From the NCBI GenBank assembly GCA_034509755.1, contig CM067547.1, forward strand, positions 53,118,859 to 53,182,858: DNA of 64,000 nt, in the 5' to 3' direction. Under the pieces are notes generated by a model. The model saw only the letters and a list, made by a program, of their open reading frames with translations. It was not told where the DNA came from and searched no databases. Of the stretch, positions 12,901-24,355 are shown piece after piece; the first letter of the stretch is position 1, and the number at the start of each line of letters is the position of its first letter. The translations under genes were made by a program, and so were the position numbers. The DNA comes from Anisodus tanguticus. Lineage: Eukaryota > Streptophyta > Magnoliopsida > Solanales > Solanaceae.

Positions 12901-15900
12901 ATACTGATGGCATAAATTTTGTCCATCTTGTAGCCTGGATTTGGTGCCTTCGTGAATGATTTTCAGATAACAAAGAATATGAACCTTTCTGAAGGAGAGA
13001 AAGTAGTAAGAAACCTCCTAGATAATTACAATAGATTATCTTTATGTATCATTTTTCCTTTGCATCAGTTACACAAGACTCTTGGTCTTTATTGAGGACA
13101 TTATGTGTGCTCTCGTTATTTGTATTTTGTTATTCATCAGTTCGTTGCTTTATTGACTTCTTATTTTTCATTCCAGCAACTCCTCAAAATTGGAACCTTG
13201 ATTACCTCTGGAAAATATTGCTCATTTTTATGTTTCCTTTTATCTGCAGAGACTATTTGTTGCACAGACAGATATTCTGGAGACCTCACTATGTCTTATA
13301 ACGCCTCCTCAAGTGAAGTATGAAGGTTTTTTCGTTTTTACTGAATGAAATGACTTTGGCGCATTGGCTCCATATTTGGCAGGTTAAATTACTCTGACAA
13401 TTCTGATTGCCTTTCATTTCACTTCTGCAGCTTTCTTCTAAATGGGACACCCGTCGGAAGGAGGACTAATGTGTTAACGGTCCGTTTCCACTAAAACTTT
13501 GCAGATGTGTTAGTATAGGGATGTCTTATGTCTTACTGGGGCTCAAATTACTAAATTATGTTTCTTTTGCTAGGACCCTGGACCTCAGCTTCCATCTCCT
13601 GTACCTCATATGCTTAAATTTGGAACAAATCTTCTTCAAGCTGTGGGCCAGTTTAACGGTGTGTTTGAAGATATATTCCAGTTTTTTTTAAAACAAAAGT
13701 GAATAATACTAATGCTTCTCTGTGCTTATTGTGAAGGAAATTATATCATAGCTGTTGCCTTCATGAGTGAGATCTCTACCCCTGTTCAGGCCACACTCCC
13801 TGATTACGAGCAGGCTCCTGTTTCTTCTGTCGATCCAGGTCTGCTCTTATTCTATGTTTCACCTTTTTTTTTTTTGATGTTTTACATTGAGTTTCTTACA
13901 TGTTCTTGTCACCCTTTTGACTAGATGCATAGTTCAAGTTTGCCATCCCCATCATCCCCCAAAAAGTCTGAACAGACCTCCTTATAAGCAGAAATGATTA
14001 ATATGCTGTTTTGTTAATGCAGACTCTGAGATTATTGAGGGGCCGTCAAGAATTTCTCTGAATTGCCCCATAAGGTATGCTTCCAATCTTTGTTGCTTCG
14101 GAATTTGACAAGGTTATTGATATGAAGTGGCTTTTATTATTTGACATGTGTGTAATTATTTTCCTTTTTTTCCTGTCTTCCTTGTGCATGATTAGCTTCA
14201 TTCTTGATGATGATAGTAAAAGATGCAAATTTCTGTGTTCCAGTTTGTTTTCTTTCCACCCCTTGTTATTATCAAAACTCAAAATGACACTGCTGTTTGT
14301 GCTTTCTTCTGTGACGAGATGGCTTCCATCTTGGTACCGTCAGTTATTAGAGGTTGGTAAAATAAAATAGGAGGAAGAAGAAATCTTCCATTTTATTAAG
14401 TTGATGATCTAAGTTGTGTTTCTAAGACGTCTTCCCCTGCGCCACCCCAAAGTAAGTAAGAAAAAGAATCCTAATGGGCATTATCTTCCATTCCAGCAAG
14501 CTGATGAGCTATATTACCTATTTTGAATAAAATATCAAAGATAAAAGTTTTAGCTCTTATCTAGAATTGTCGACGTTTCGAGCAGAGTTACCTTAAGGTT
14601 TTTATGGTTTCAGCATGATCTTCTCCATTTCTCTTGAACCCTAGATTTTCCAACGAATAAGGACTAGCATAATCCCCTTCCCCATCCATTCAGGAACATA
14701 CTTAGGTTTATGAAAACTTTGATGTGTGAATTAGGAATGACGGGGAAAACATGATTGAGATAAGGTACTTCCTGTCATGATTATAAGCATATTTGGTTTG
14801 CGTCAGCATAATTTTTTTTAAGTAAGGTTGCTTTGGTCATTTCATAAGATAGTTGGCCATCAATGTGGGGTGGTATCTCTCAAATTTCGAAACAGAGACC
14901 CATATATTTGTTATTAACCTTTGGGAGTCCAAGTATATTTACCTCTTTGACTAGCCTTCGCCCCAGACTGATTACTTTTTCTTTGCCTTTACAGCTTCAG
15001 ACGTATCAAAACTCCAGTAAAAGGATACTCTTGCAAACATCTTCAGGTGCATGCCCTTTTGTTTGATCCAAAATAAATTATTATCCAACCTCTCATTCTA
15101 GAGTATTGTATAGCTCGCAGGCATGTTAAAAACTTGCCTCTACTTTTCCTCTTTCGTTGGTTTTTTCTTTAAGGTCTTTAATCTGTTAGAAATATGGATG
15201 TGGCTGATCCTTCAAAAGACATCTAATGATCTAATAGATAGGTTCCTCAAAAAAAATCAGGAAGATTATGAATTCATAGTAGCATTGGTAGATGTTTTAA
15301 ATTAAGAAAATCCAAGCAAGAAGCTTCATGAGCGCAGTTTATGCGGACTTTATATGGTATCGTAAATAATCATTTTCCTTCACTAATTCCCCTACTCTTA
15401 CCGGTTTGCACTGTCCGTGTTTTTCCTGGCAGTGTTTCGATTTTGACAACTATATCGACATAAATTCAAGGAGACCATCGTGGCGTTGTCCTCATTGTAA
15501 TCAGCATGTGTGTTTCACTGATATTCGTATTGATCAAGATATGGTCAAGGCAAGTGACATGCTGTATTATGCTTTACACAAATTACCTGTCTAGAAGTAA
15601 CATTATTTTTCTTTTAAAGGTTTTGAAAGAGGTGAGTGAGGATGTCACAGATGTCATGATCTCCTCAGATGGTTCATGGAAGGAAATCATGGAAAGTGAT
15701 GACCATACTGAAAAGCCCAGGGATAAAACCCCTGACATTGCTCAAGATAGTCCACATCGAGGTTCTGGTGGTCCTTCAAATGCCCCCGGTGATTATTTAG
15801 ATCTTACTGACATAGATGATGAAATGAATCCTGTGACTACTGCTGAAACCGAAGACAGAAAAAATTTCCCAACGATCTCTCAAATTCAATCTGATGTTCA

Positions 15901-17477
15901 GAACACAACAGCTGTGAATAATCCAAGTGAAATCAATCAAACAGGTGCTGTTGATATGGGGGATGATTTCTGGTCAAGAATCTATTTGTCCTCGTGTGGA
16001 ATAGGGACATCTAGTTCTTTGTCCAGTATGCAATCTGGCAGTGTTTCTGAGCCTGCAAGAACCAACTTGATGCAGGCGCCTGTCTTGATAGATAACCCTG
16101 AGGGAAATGCGTTTATTCCAACCTCTATACTTGAGAATGGACTATCTTCTTCCAATTTACTGCAGTTGCAACAGTTCCAATATGGGTACTCTGCAATCAG
16201 CAATGAATATGGAAGGTTCCCATCTGCAGCCAGGCAGGCAAACAGAACTGTTGCAGTTCAGGCCCTTCCAGCCCAGATGAACACTCCTGTTCCTCAGCAG
16301 AGACAACAAAGCGCAAGGACTCCCTTGCTCCACGCTGGTCCTCCAGCAGCTACTCAGGATTTGCGTACTGTGTCATTGGATGGTTCCAATCTAAGAATTG
16401 ACTTGGAGAGACATTCCTTTTCTGACTTGGACCTGCTTCAGGCATGCATGACCTCGTCAGCATTACCGCTGAAGGTGAGTGGCAGCTAATTTGTAAAGTT
16501 GTGACTAAAATATGATAAGTCTTTCTTTGCTGATTTTGGTCTCTGAGATTTTCCTTCATGTGATTTCTGAAACATTGTGTGATCTGGTTGAGAAGACCAT
16601 CATCACCTGTCCGTATAGGGTGTGTATGCTTCCACTTTCTAGGAGTTCCTTGATCGCCTAAATTTGCTTGTTCTGCTTACTATCACAGATTTTCTTCTTT
16701 TGAGGCCTGCTTATAATTTCTCCAACTTCCTGTGTCTCTGCATGTCTTTATTTTGTCTATTGTCTATGGCTTCTAATTACCCTTTTTTCCTTCTGCTAGC
16801 GTCCTCTTGCTCCTCTTCAACCATCTCAACAGGTTGTTGGCCGTCAAGCTCCGCACCTGAGAACACCCTATTCCACGAGCCAGTCTCAAGCTACTTGGGA
16901 TAGATGGGAAACCCTGAAGAATAGTTCACAAGTTGGTGTTACTCGGGGTTTTACTGGTGGACAACACGCCCGAGTTGTTGCTACTCAGCAAACCACACAG
17001 GCTCCACCCGTTCATTCTCCTAGAACTGCGCCTCCACCTGATCATCCTCCTAGAACTGTGCCTCTACCTGTTCATTCTCCTAGAACTACACATCCAGTCC
17101 CTGATAGTGCTGACAGGTTCAGGACACCATTGGCTCCGGACCAGAGGGGGAGTACGGGAGGCGTGACACCAGTCACAAGTACAGATAGTTCCGTGGATCC
17201 CCAACTAGATCCAAACTGGCGCCCTACAGGCCGTATGCGTGGAAGCCTATCAGGACGAGCTTATTCTGAAGCACTGCAACAGTTCATACTTAAGCCAACA
17301 CAGCAAGCTCAAGCTGCCAGACCATCTATTCTACCTAATCTTTCACCTCAACTGCAAGTCCTTTTGGCTAATAGAGGTGCTCATAGTACGCCGCCAGTGA
17401 ATTATCCATCTACAGCACCCGCCAAGGCATCTGATATTTCAGGCGTTTTACCCGAGCATTCCTCAGGAATGCAGTAG
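947..17477 (+). CDS. PIAL2: PIAL1/PIAL2-type SUMO ligase (SP-RING), 16 exons, 884 aa
   Basis: Product resembles Arabidopsis PIAL1/PIAL2, SP-RING SUMO ligases with SUMO-chain (E4) activity that also act with MOM1 in transcriptional silencing; nuclear. Exons: 947-1131, 7942-8014, 10086-10151, 11899-11964, 12063-12145, 12795-12846, 12934-13005, 13250-13317, 13431-13479, 13574-13658, 13737-13838, 14023-14074, 14995-15046, 15433-15549, 15620-16474, 16800-17477. All phases agree, giving 2655 nt with no internal stop. Start MAGTTVNSMP at 947 is the first in-frame ATG. SP-RING ligands are C331, H333, C336, C354 and C357 (YSCKHLQC ... WRCPHC). A likely SUMO-interacting motif, YLDLTDIDDE, is at 433-442. 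The C-terminal third is Pro/Ser/Gln-rich with an HSPRT-type repeat. Intron 14 has a GC donor (AAG|GCAAGT). Whether it is PIAL1 or PIAL2 cannot be settled; exon edges come from splice sites and homology. Confidence 0.9.
1519..1676 (-). repeat. RTE 3'-tail fragment plus a 40-bp tandem duplication
   Basis: 1519-1610 begins with CAACAACAA and continues through a GTGGGGTCGGGGAGGATAGA-type block and GCAGACCTTACCCC. This is the antisense 3' tail of the same RTE family found at 1903. Its last part, starting GGGAGGCAGAGTGTACT at 1600, is repeated 40 bp downstream at 1640 with one or two differences. It lies in PIAL intron 1. Confidence 0.6.
1751..1848 (-). mobile_element. TS-type SINE fragment (3' part, antisense)
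   Basis: The segment from GCAGCCCAGTGCACTAAACT to CTTGCATTTCTGTAAA is the reverse complement of the distal half of the SINE at 10735-10915, including the CGCTATGCGCGGGGTCCGG block. The tRNA-like head is missing. It is an old truncated copy in PIAL intron 1. Confidence 0.7.
1861..1902 (-). repeat. tRNA-derived fragment with a B-box
   Basis: On the minus strand this reads as a TΨC arm with the B-box-like GGTTCGATCC and surrounding CCGGG bases. There is no D-arm, anticodon arm or acceptor partner, so it is not a tRNA gene. It may be the head of a SINE or a tRNA relic between the SINE and RTE pieces. Confidence 0.35.
4427..4546 (+). mobile_element. 5'-truncated RTE/SINE-tail insertion nested in the hAT element
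   Basis: A 120-bp sense copy of the RTE 3' tail ends in TTATTGTTGTTG and is flanked by perfect 12-bp repeats TGCTAAAACTTC (4415-4426 and 4547-4558). This is a retrotransposition product at least two layers deep, an RTE tail inside a hAT element inside an RTE element inside an intron. Confidence 0.8.
4771..4830 (+). repeat. (GGATCT)n hexamer repeat
   Basis: Consecutive CTGGAT/GGATCT units lie within the hAT element. Related GGATCC words at both ends suggest local expansion of a transposase-binding subterminal motif; that role is inferred. Confidence 0.75.
6801..7941 (+). other. Remainder of PIAL intron 1
   Basis: AT-rich sequence between the RTE leader and exon 2. No gene, RNA or recognisable element was seen. 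It ends in a normal acceptor (AAATGCAG) before exon 2. Confidence 0.6.
8015..10085 (+). other. PIAL intron 2
   Basis: About 2.1 kb, with donor CAG|GTACTC and acceptor ATGTAG|GTATGC. The short ORFs here have no recognisable content and no coding partner. No transposon ends were recognised. Confidence 0.65.
10340..10500 (+). mobile_element. RTE LINE C-terminal fragment (sense)
   Basis: Translation across small breaks parallels the NDDIRDRVGVASVEDKMRKA...RWFGHV region of the intron-1 RTE (for example GATAAAATGAGAGAATTTGA then TGGTTTGACCATGTG). It is a short, old sense-strand remnant in PIAL intron 3. Confidence 0.65.
10558..10583 (+). repeat. (CT)n microsatellite
   Basis: An uninterrupted run of TCTCTC units in intron 3, just after the RTE fragment. 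Confidence 0.9.
10735..10915 (+). mobile_element. TS-type SINE with a perfect 17-bp target-site duplication
   Basis: A tRNA-derived head GAAGGGGAGCCTTGGAATAA carries an A-box-like GGAATAACCGG, and a B-box (GGTTCAAGCC) is near 10791. A tail domain GGACCCCGCGCATAGCGGGA and the end GGGCTGCCCTTT follow. This matches the tobacco TS SINE family as I know it. It is flanked by perfect direct repeats of 17 bp starting TCTTTTCTCCC (10718-10734 and 10916-10932). Unlike most TS copies it lacks a long (TTG)n tail. The perfect duplication indicates a fairly recent insertion in PIAL intron 3. Confidence 0.9.
11190..11660. repeat. Dispersed repeat with GCGCTT/AAGGC motifs and a SINE-like tail
   Basis: GGTAGCCCAAGCGTCAGTTT and CAAAGGCTCATTCAAGGCAC near the left, and GCGCTTAAAGCCCCAATAGA with GCCAAGCGCTAAG near the right, form partly complementary arms. 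It is followed by GTTTAGGATTGAGGTTTAG, a motif common at solanaceous SINE/RTE 3' ends. Boundaries and class are uncertain. Confidence 0.35.
14075..14994 (+). other. PIAL intron 12
   Basis: 920 bp between the two exons that encode the first half of the SP-RING. Donor is AAG|GTATGC and acceptor TTTACAG|CTTC. Nothing else was recognised; the short ORFs are not exons because the flanking exons join in phase without them. Confidence 0.7.
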
Positions 17478-18014
17478 AAGTAGGACATGTTTGTAGGCAA
17501 CGGTGTATTTAACGCCACAAATTTTGCTTCCATGGTCACTTTACAGTACAGATACCTAGTACCAGTCTTATAGTACAGGTAGATAGGGAAACATCCTGCA
17601 GTTCTTTTGTAAACTTGAAGCCAAAGTACTGCTCAGCTCCTAGTTCAAACACTACAGTTTGACTTTACTGTTATGGTAGGTAATTTAATTTCACTTGCTT
17701 TAATTTAACAAAAAATAATTTATGATTTTACTATTATAGTAGGTAAAGTTTAGTGAACGTGTTTGGAAATAACCCGATTTTTTCATTTGTAATTCACCAC
17801 GTTTAGCTATTATATATCATGAAGTCTCAGATTTCTACTTAATGTTGAGGTGTCTTGTTGTAATAATGGTGAGGCACTGTGCTACCTCTTAAATATTAGT
17901 ACAAACTATGCAACATAATTATATCCTGGCATACCTAAGTAAAATCTGTTTGTAGAACCCAACATAAGGTCAAAAAAGAGTAAAAATATTTAGAAGAAAT
18001 CATGCAGGTATGAA
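17478..18014 (+). other. PIAL 3' flank / 3' UTR
   Basis: Starts right after the TAG stop. No other gene was seen. The 3' UTR end cannot be fixed. The sequence passes into the satellite array at about 18015, so the gene lies only about 0.5 kb from subtelomeric satellite. Confidence 0.5.
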
Positions 18015-21000
18015 TCGTTGCAGTGGGCGTGTGAATTTTAGGCCAATTAGAGACCATTGATCGGATTCTAGAAAATTTGTATGTTAATACCCATCGAAAG
18101 TGTAAAAAATCACGAATTTGAGTTTCTGAGCTTAGAAATGCAATAATACGCGACGTTGGCCATGATGAAGTAATGAGTGTCAATCACAAGCCTGTTTTTC
18201 ATGGACCAGGTGAATTTCAAGCCAATCAGAGACCGTCCATCGGATTCTAGAAAATCCGTGTGCTAATACCCACCGAAAGTGCAAACAATCACAAATTTGA
18301 GTTTCTGAGCTTAGAAATGCAAGAATACGCGACATCGGCCATTACGAAGTAATGGGTGTCGATCACCAACCTGTTTGTGATGGATCGCGTGAATTTTAGG
18401 TCCATCAAAGATAGTCAATCAGATTGTAGAAAATCAGTGTGCTAATTAATATCCACCAAAAGTGCAAAAAATCACGAATTTGAGTTTCATTACTTAGAAA
18501 AGCAATGATAAGCGACGGCATCCATGACAAAGTAATGGGTGTCGGTCACAAGCATGTATTTCATGGACTGGGTGAATTTCAGGCCAATCAGAGACATGTG
18601 ACACGATTCTAGAAAATGCGTGTGCTAATACCAATCGAAACTGCAAAAAATCACGAATTTGAGTTTCTAGGCTTAGAAATGCAATAATACGCGACGTCAG
18701 CCATGTCGAAGCAATAGGTGTAGATCACCAGCCTGTTTGTGATGGATCGTGTGAATTTTAGGCCAATTAGAGACCGCCGATCGGATTATAGAAATTTTGT
18801 GTGCTAATACCCACCGAAAGTGCAAAAAAATCAAGAATTTGAGTTTTTAGGCTTAAAAATACAATAATACGCGACGTGGGCAATAACTAAGAAATGGGTG
18901 TCGATCAACAACCTGTTTGTGATGGATCGAGTGAATTTTAGGCCAATCAGAGACCGTCGACCAGATTCTAGAAAATTTGTGTGCTAATCCCACTATAGGT
19001 GCAAAAAATCATGAATTTGAATTTTGGGCTTAGAAATGCAATAATACGCGAAGTCGATCATGGCGAAGTAATGAGTGTCGATCACCAACATTTTTGTGAT
19101 GGATTGGGTGAATTTTAGGCCAATCAGAGATCGTCAACTGGATTCTAGAAAATCTGTGTGCCAATACCCACCGAAAGTGCAAAACACCACAAATTTGAGT
19201 TTCTGGGCTTAAAAATGCAATAACACGCGACGTCGACTATGACGAAGTAATGGGTATTGATCACCACCGGATTCTAGAAAATCTGTGTGCTAATACCCAC
19301 CGAAAGTATAAAAAACACGAATTTTAGTTTCTTGGCTTAGAAATGCAATAATACGCGACGTCAGCCATGACGAACTAATGAATGTCAATCACCAGCCTAT
19401 TTGTTATGGACTGAGTGAATTTTAGGCCAATCAGAGACCGTCGATCGGATTCTAGAAAATATGTGTGCTAATACACACCGAAAGTGCAAAAAATAAGAAT
19501 TTGATTTTTCAGGCTTAGAAATGCAATAATACGCGACGTCGGCAATGACAATGTAATGGGTGTCGATCACAAGCCAGCTTTTCATAGACTGGGTGAATGG
19601 ATTCTAGATAATTCGTGCGTTAATACCCACCGAAAATGTAAAAAATCACGAATTTGAGTTTCTAGGTTTAGAAATGCAATAATACGCGATATCGGCCATG
19701 AAAAAGTAATGGGTATCGATCACCAGCCTGTTTGTGATGGATCGGGTGAAATTTAGGCCAATCAGAGATCATCGATCGAATTCTAGAAAATCTGTGCGCT
19801 AATACCCACCGAAAGTGCAAAAATCATGGGTTTGAGTTTCTTGGCTTAGAAATGCAATAGTAAGTGACGTGGCCACAACAAAGTAATGAGTGTCGATCAC
19901 CAGCTAGTTTGTGATGGACCGAGTTAATTTTAGGCCAATCAGAGACCGTCGAGCGGATTCTAGAAAATCTCACCGAAAGTACAAAAAACACGGATTTGAG
20001 TTTTTGTTTTAGAAATGCAATAATAAGCAACGACGACCATAATGAAGTAATGTGTGTCGATCACCAGCCAGTTTGTGATGGACTGAGTGAATTTTAGGCC
20101 AATTAGAGACCATCGACCGAATTATAGAAAATCTGTGGGCTAATTCCCACTGAAAGTTCAAAAAATCAAGAATTTGAGATTTTAGGCTTAGAAATGCAAT
20201 AATACACGACGTCGGCAATGCCAATGTAATGGATGTCGATTACAAGCCTGGTTTTTATGGACTGGGTCAATTTCAGGCCAATCAAAGATCGGTGACAGGA
20301 TTTTAGAAAATGCGTATGCTAATAACAAACGAAAGTGCAAAAAATCACCAATTTGAGTTTCTAGGCTTAGAAATGCAATAATACGCAATGTTGGCCATAA
20401 AAAAGTAACGGGTATCGATCACCAGCCTGTTTGTGATGGATCGGGTAAATTTTAGACCAATCAGAGATCGTCAACCGAATTCTAGAAAATCTGTGTAGTG
20501 CAAAAAATTATGAATTTGAGTTTCTAGGCTTAAAAATGCAATAATACGCGATGTCGGCCATGACGAAGTAATGGGTATCGATCACCACCGAATTCTAAAA
20601 AATCTGTGTGCTAATACCCACCGAAAGTATAAAAAACACGAATTTGAGTTTCTTGGCTTAGAAATGCAATAATACGTGACGTCAGCCATGGCGAAGTAAC
20701 GGGTGTCGATCACCAGCCTGTTTGTGATGGACTGAGTGAATTTTAGGCTAATTAGAGACCGTCGATTGGATTCTAGAAAATATGTGTGCTAATACACACT
20801 GAAGGTGAAAAAAATCAAGAATTTGATTTTCAGGCTTAGAAATGCAATAATACGCGACGTCGACAATGACAAAGTAATGGGTGTCGATCACAAGCCTACT
20901 TTTCATGGACTGATTGAATTTCAGGCCAATCAGAGACCGGTGACAGGATTCTAGAAAATTCATTCGTTAATACCCATCGAAAATGTAAAAAATCACGAAT

Positions 21001-24000
21001 TTGAGTTTCTAGGCTTAGAAATGCAATAATACGCGATGTCGGCCATGAAAAAGTAATGGGTATCGATCACCAGCCTGTTAAATTAGGCCAATCAGAGATC
21101 TCCGATCGAATTCTAAAAAATTTGTGCGCTAATACCACTGAAAGTGCAAAAATCATGAGTTTGAGTTTCTTGGATTAGAAATGCAATAGTAAGCGACGTA
21201 GGCCACGACGAAGTAATGAGTGTCAATCACCAGCCAGTTTGTGATGGACCGAGTGAATTTTAGGCCAATCAGATATCGTCGACCGGATTCTAGAAAATCT
21301 TTGTGCTAATATCCACCGAAAGTACAAAAAATAGGAATTTGAGTTTTTTGGCTTAGAAATGCAATAGTAAGCGACGTCGGCCACGACGAAGTAATGAGTG
21401 TCGATCACCAGCCAGTTTGTGATGGACCGAGTGAATTTTAGGCCAATTAGAGACCGTCGACCGGATTCTAAAAAATCTGTGTGCTAATACCCACTGAAAG
21501 TGTAAAAAATCAAGAATTTGAGTTTTTAGGCTTAGAAATGCAATGATACGCGACGTCGGCAATGACAATGTATGGTTGTCAATCACAAGCCTGCTTTTTA
21601 TGCACTAGGTCAATTTCAGGCCAATCAGAGACCGGTGATAGGATTGTAGAAAATTCGTGAAGTGCGAAAAATCATGAATTTGAGTTTCTAGGCTTAGAAA
21701 TGCAATAATACGCAATGTCGGCCATAAAAAAGTAATGGGTATCGATCACCAGCATGTTTGTGATGGATCGGCTGAATTTTAGACCAATTAGAGATCGTCG
21801 ATCGGATTCTAGAAAATCTGCGTGCTAATACCCACTACAAGTGCAAAAAATTATGAATTTGAGTTTCTGGGCTTAAAAATGCAATAATACGCGACGTCGG
21901 CTATGACGAAGTAATGGGTATCGATCACCACCGGATTCTAGAAAATTTGTGTGTAATACCCACCGAAAGTATAAAAAACACGAATTTTAGTTTCTTGGCT
22001 TAGAAATGCAATAATACGCGACGTCAGCCATGACGAACTAATGAATGTCAATCACCAGCCTATTTATTATGGACTGAGTGAATTTTAGGCCAATCAGAGA
22101 CCGTCGACCGAAATCTAGAAAATATGTGTGCTAATACACATCAAAAGTGTAAAAAATAAGAATTTGATTTATCAGGCTTAGAAATGCAATAATACGCGAT
22201 GTCGGCAATGACAATGTAATGGGTGTCGATCAAAAGCCAGCTTTTCATAGACTGGTTGAATTTCAGGCCAATCAGAGATCGGTGACAGGATTCTAGATAA
22301 TTCGTGCGCTAATACCCTCCGAAAATGTAAAAAATCACGAATTTGAGTTTCTAGGCTTAGAAATGCAATAATACGCGATGTCGGCCATGAAAAAGTAATG
22401 GGTATCGATCACCAGCCTGTTTGTGATGGACCTGGTGAAATTAGGCCAATCAGAGATCGTCGATCGAATTCTAGAAAATTTATGCGCTAATACCCACCGA
22501 AAGTGAGTAGTTTCTTGGCTTAGAAATGCATTAATAAGCGACGTCGGCCACCGCGAAGTAATGAGTGTCGATCATCAGCCAGTTTGTGATGGATCGAGTG
22601 AATTTTAGGCCAATCAGAGATCGTTAACCGGATTTTAGAAAATCTTTGTGCTAATATTCACCGAAAGTACAAAAAACACTAATTTGCATTTTTGGCTTAG
22701 AAATGCAATAATAAGCAACGACGACCATGATGAAGTAATGAGTGTCGATCAAAAGCCAGTTTGTGATTGACAGAGTGAATTTTAGGCCAATTAGAGACCG
22801 TTCTGGATTCTAGAAAATCTGTGTGCTACTACCAACTGAAAGTGTAAAAAATTAAGAATTTGAGTTTTTAGGCTTAGAAATGCAATAATACGCGACGTCG
22901 GCAATGAAAATCTAATGGGTGTCGATCACAAGCCTGCATTTTATGGACTGGATCAATTTCAGGCCAATCAGAGATCGGTGACAGGATTCTAGAAAATGCA
23001 TGTGCTAATACCCAACGGATGAATTAGAGTTTCTAGGCTTAGAGATGCAATAATACGCAATATCGGCCATGAAAAAGTAATGGGTATCGATCACCAACTT
23101 ATTTGTGATGGATCGGGTGAATTTTAGACCAACAGAGATCGTCGATCAGATTCTAGAAAATCTGTGTGCTTATACACACTACAAGTGCAAAAAATAATGA
23201 ATTTGAGTTTTTGGGCTTAAAAATGCAATAATACGCGACGTCGGCCATGGCGAAGTAATGAGGGTCGATCACTAGACTTTTTGTGATGGATTGGGTGAAT
23301 TTTAGCCCAATCAGAGATCGTCGACTGGATTCCAAAAAATCTGTGTGCCAATACACACCGAAAGTGCAAAAAATCACGAATTTGAGTTTCTGGGATTAGA
23401 AATGCAATAATACGCGACGTCGGCCATGATGAAGTAATGAGTGTCAATCACAAACCTGTTTCTCATGAACCGGGTGAATTTTAAGCCAATCAACAACCGT
23501 CGATCGAATTCTAAAAAATATGTATGCTAATACCCACGAAAGTGCAAACAATCACAAATTTGAGTTTCTGGGTTTAGAAATGCAATAATATGCGACGTCG
23601 GCAATGATAATGTAATGGGTGTCGATCACAAGCCTGTTTTTCATGGATTGGTGGAATTTCAGGCCAATCAGATACCAGTGGAAGTGATTCTAGAAAATCC
23701 ATGCGCTAACACCCATTGAAAATGTAAAAAATCACGAATTTGAGTTTCTAGGCTTAGAAATGCAATAATACGCTATGTCGGCCATGAAATAGTAATGTGT
23801 ATCGATCACCAGCCTATTTGTGATGGATCGGGTGAAATTTAGGCCAATGAGAGATCGTCGACCGGATTCTAGAAAATTTGTGTGCTAATACCCACCGAAA
23901 GAGCAAAAATCACGAGTTTGAGTTTCTTGGCTTAGAAATGTAATAATAAGCGACGTCGGCCACGTCGAAGTAATGAGTGTTGATCACCAACCAGTTTGTG

Positions 24001-24198
24001 AAGGACCGAGTGAATTTTAGGCCAAATAGAGACCGTCGACCGGATTCTAGAAAATCTTTGTGCTAATACTACCGAAAGTACAAAAAATACAAATTTGAGT
24101 TTTTTGGCTTAGAAATTCAGTAATAAGCGACGACTGCCATGATGAATTAATGGGTGTCGATCACCAGCCAATTTGTGATGGACCGAGTGAATTTTAGG
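18015..24198. repeat. ~182-bp subtelomeric satellite array (~34 monomers)
   Basis: A unit of about 181-182 bp repeats throughout, recognisable by GCTTAGAAATGCAATAATAC, GGATTCTAGAAAATCTGTGT and GAATTTTAGGCCAATCAGAG. Monomers diverge by several percent up to perhaps 20%. Variant monomers recur every ~1.34 kb, so there is a higher-order repeat (see findings). Unit length and subterminal position resemble known solanaceous satellites (182-184-bp families of potato and tobacco); identity with any of them is not tested. Short minus-strand ORFs here are by-products of the monomer. The last monomer is cut at GAATTTTAGG. Confidence 0.95.
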
Positions 24199-24212
24199 GT
24201 TTAGGGTTTAGG
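24193..24212 (+). repeat. Interstitial telomeric repeat healing the satellite end
   Basis: TTTAGGGTTTAGGGTTTAGG. Its first six bases are shared with the satellite monomer, which normally continues as GAATTTTAGGCCAATC. The change from CC to GT after TTTTAGG marks the breakpoint at 24198/24199. Confidence 0.9.
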
Positions 24213-24355
24213 TTTTTTTTTAAAGCCATAGCCTCGCGGCTTGTGAAATTTTATTAATAATAAAAGAAAAAAAAGGGACCCCAAAGGGGAAGTACAAGCA
24301 GGGGGGACTCATCCTGTTACCCCACAAGACTACTCCTATAAGGCCTAAAAGAAAA

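Noticed and set aside
12630..14370. Open frames of 70-110 codons between PIAL exons
   Set aside because: The real exons join across them in phase with GT-AG sites; the frames extend into introns rich in T-runs and carry no recognisable domain.
15123..15305. 60-codon ORF in PIAL intron 13
   Set aside because: No splice-site pair would include it in phase between the two SP-RING exons, and it would separate the zinc ligands; no homology recognised.
17935..23447. Minus-strand ORFs of 60-85 codons recurring in the satellite
   Set aside because: They share the monomer period and break with monomer variation; no start context, no homology, no splice partners.
18015..24198. Regular repeats that could be mistaken for a CRISPR-like array or centromeric satellite
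   Set aside because: The unit is one continuous ~182-bp monomer without alternating unique spacers, in plant DNA; the neighbouring TTTAGGG repeats make it subtelomeric, not centromeric.
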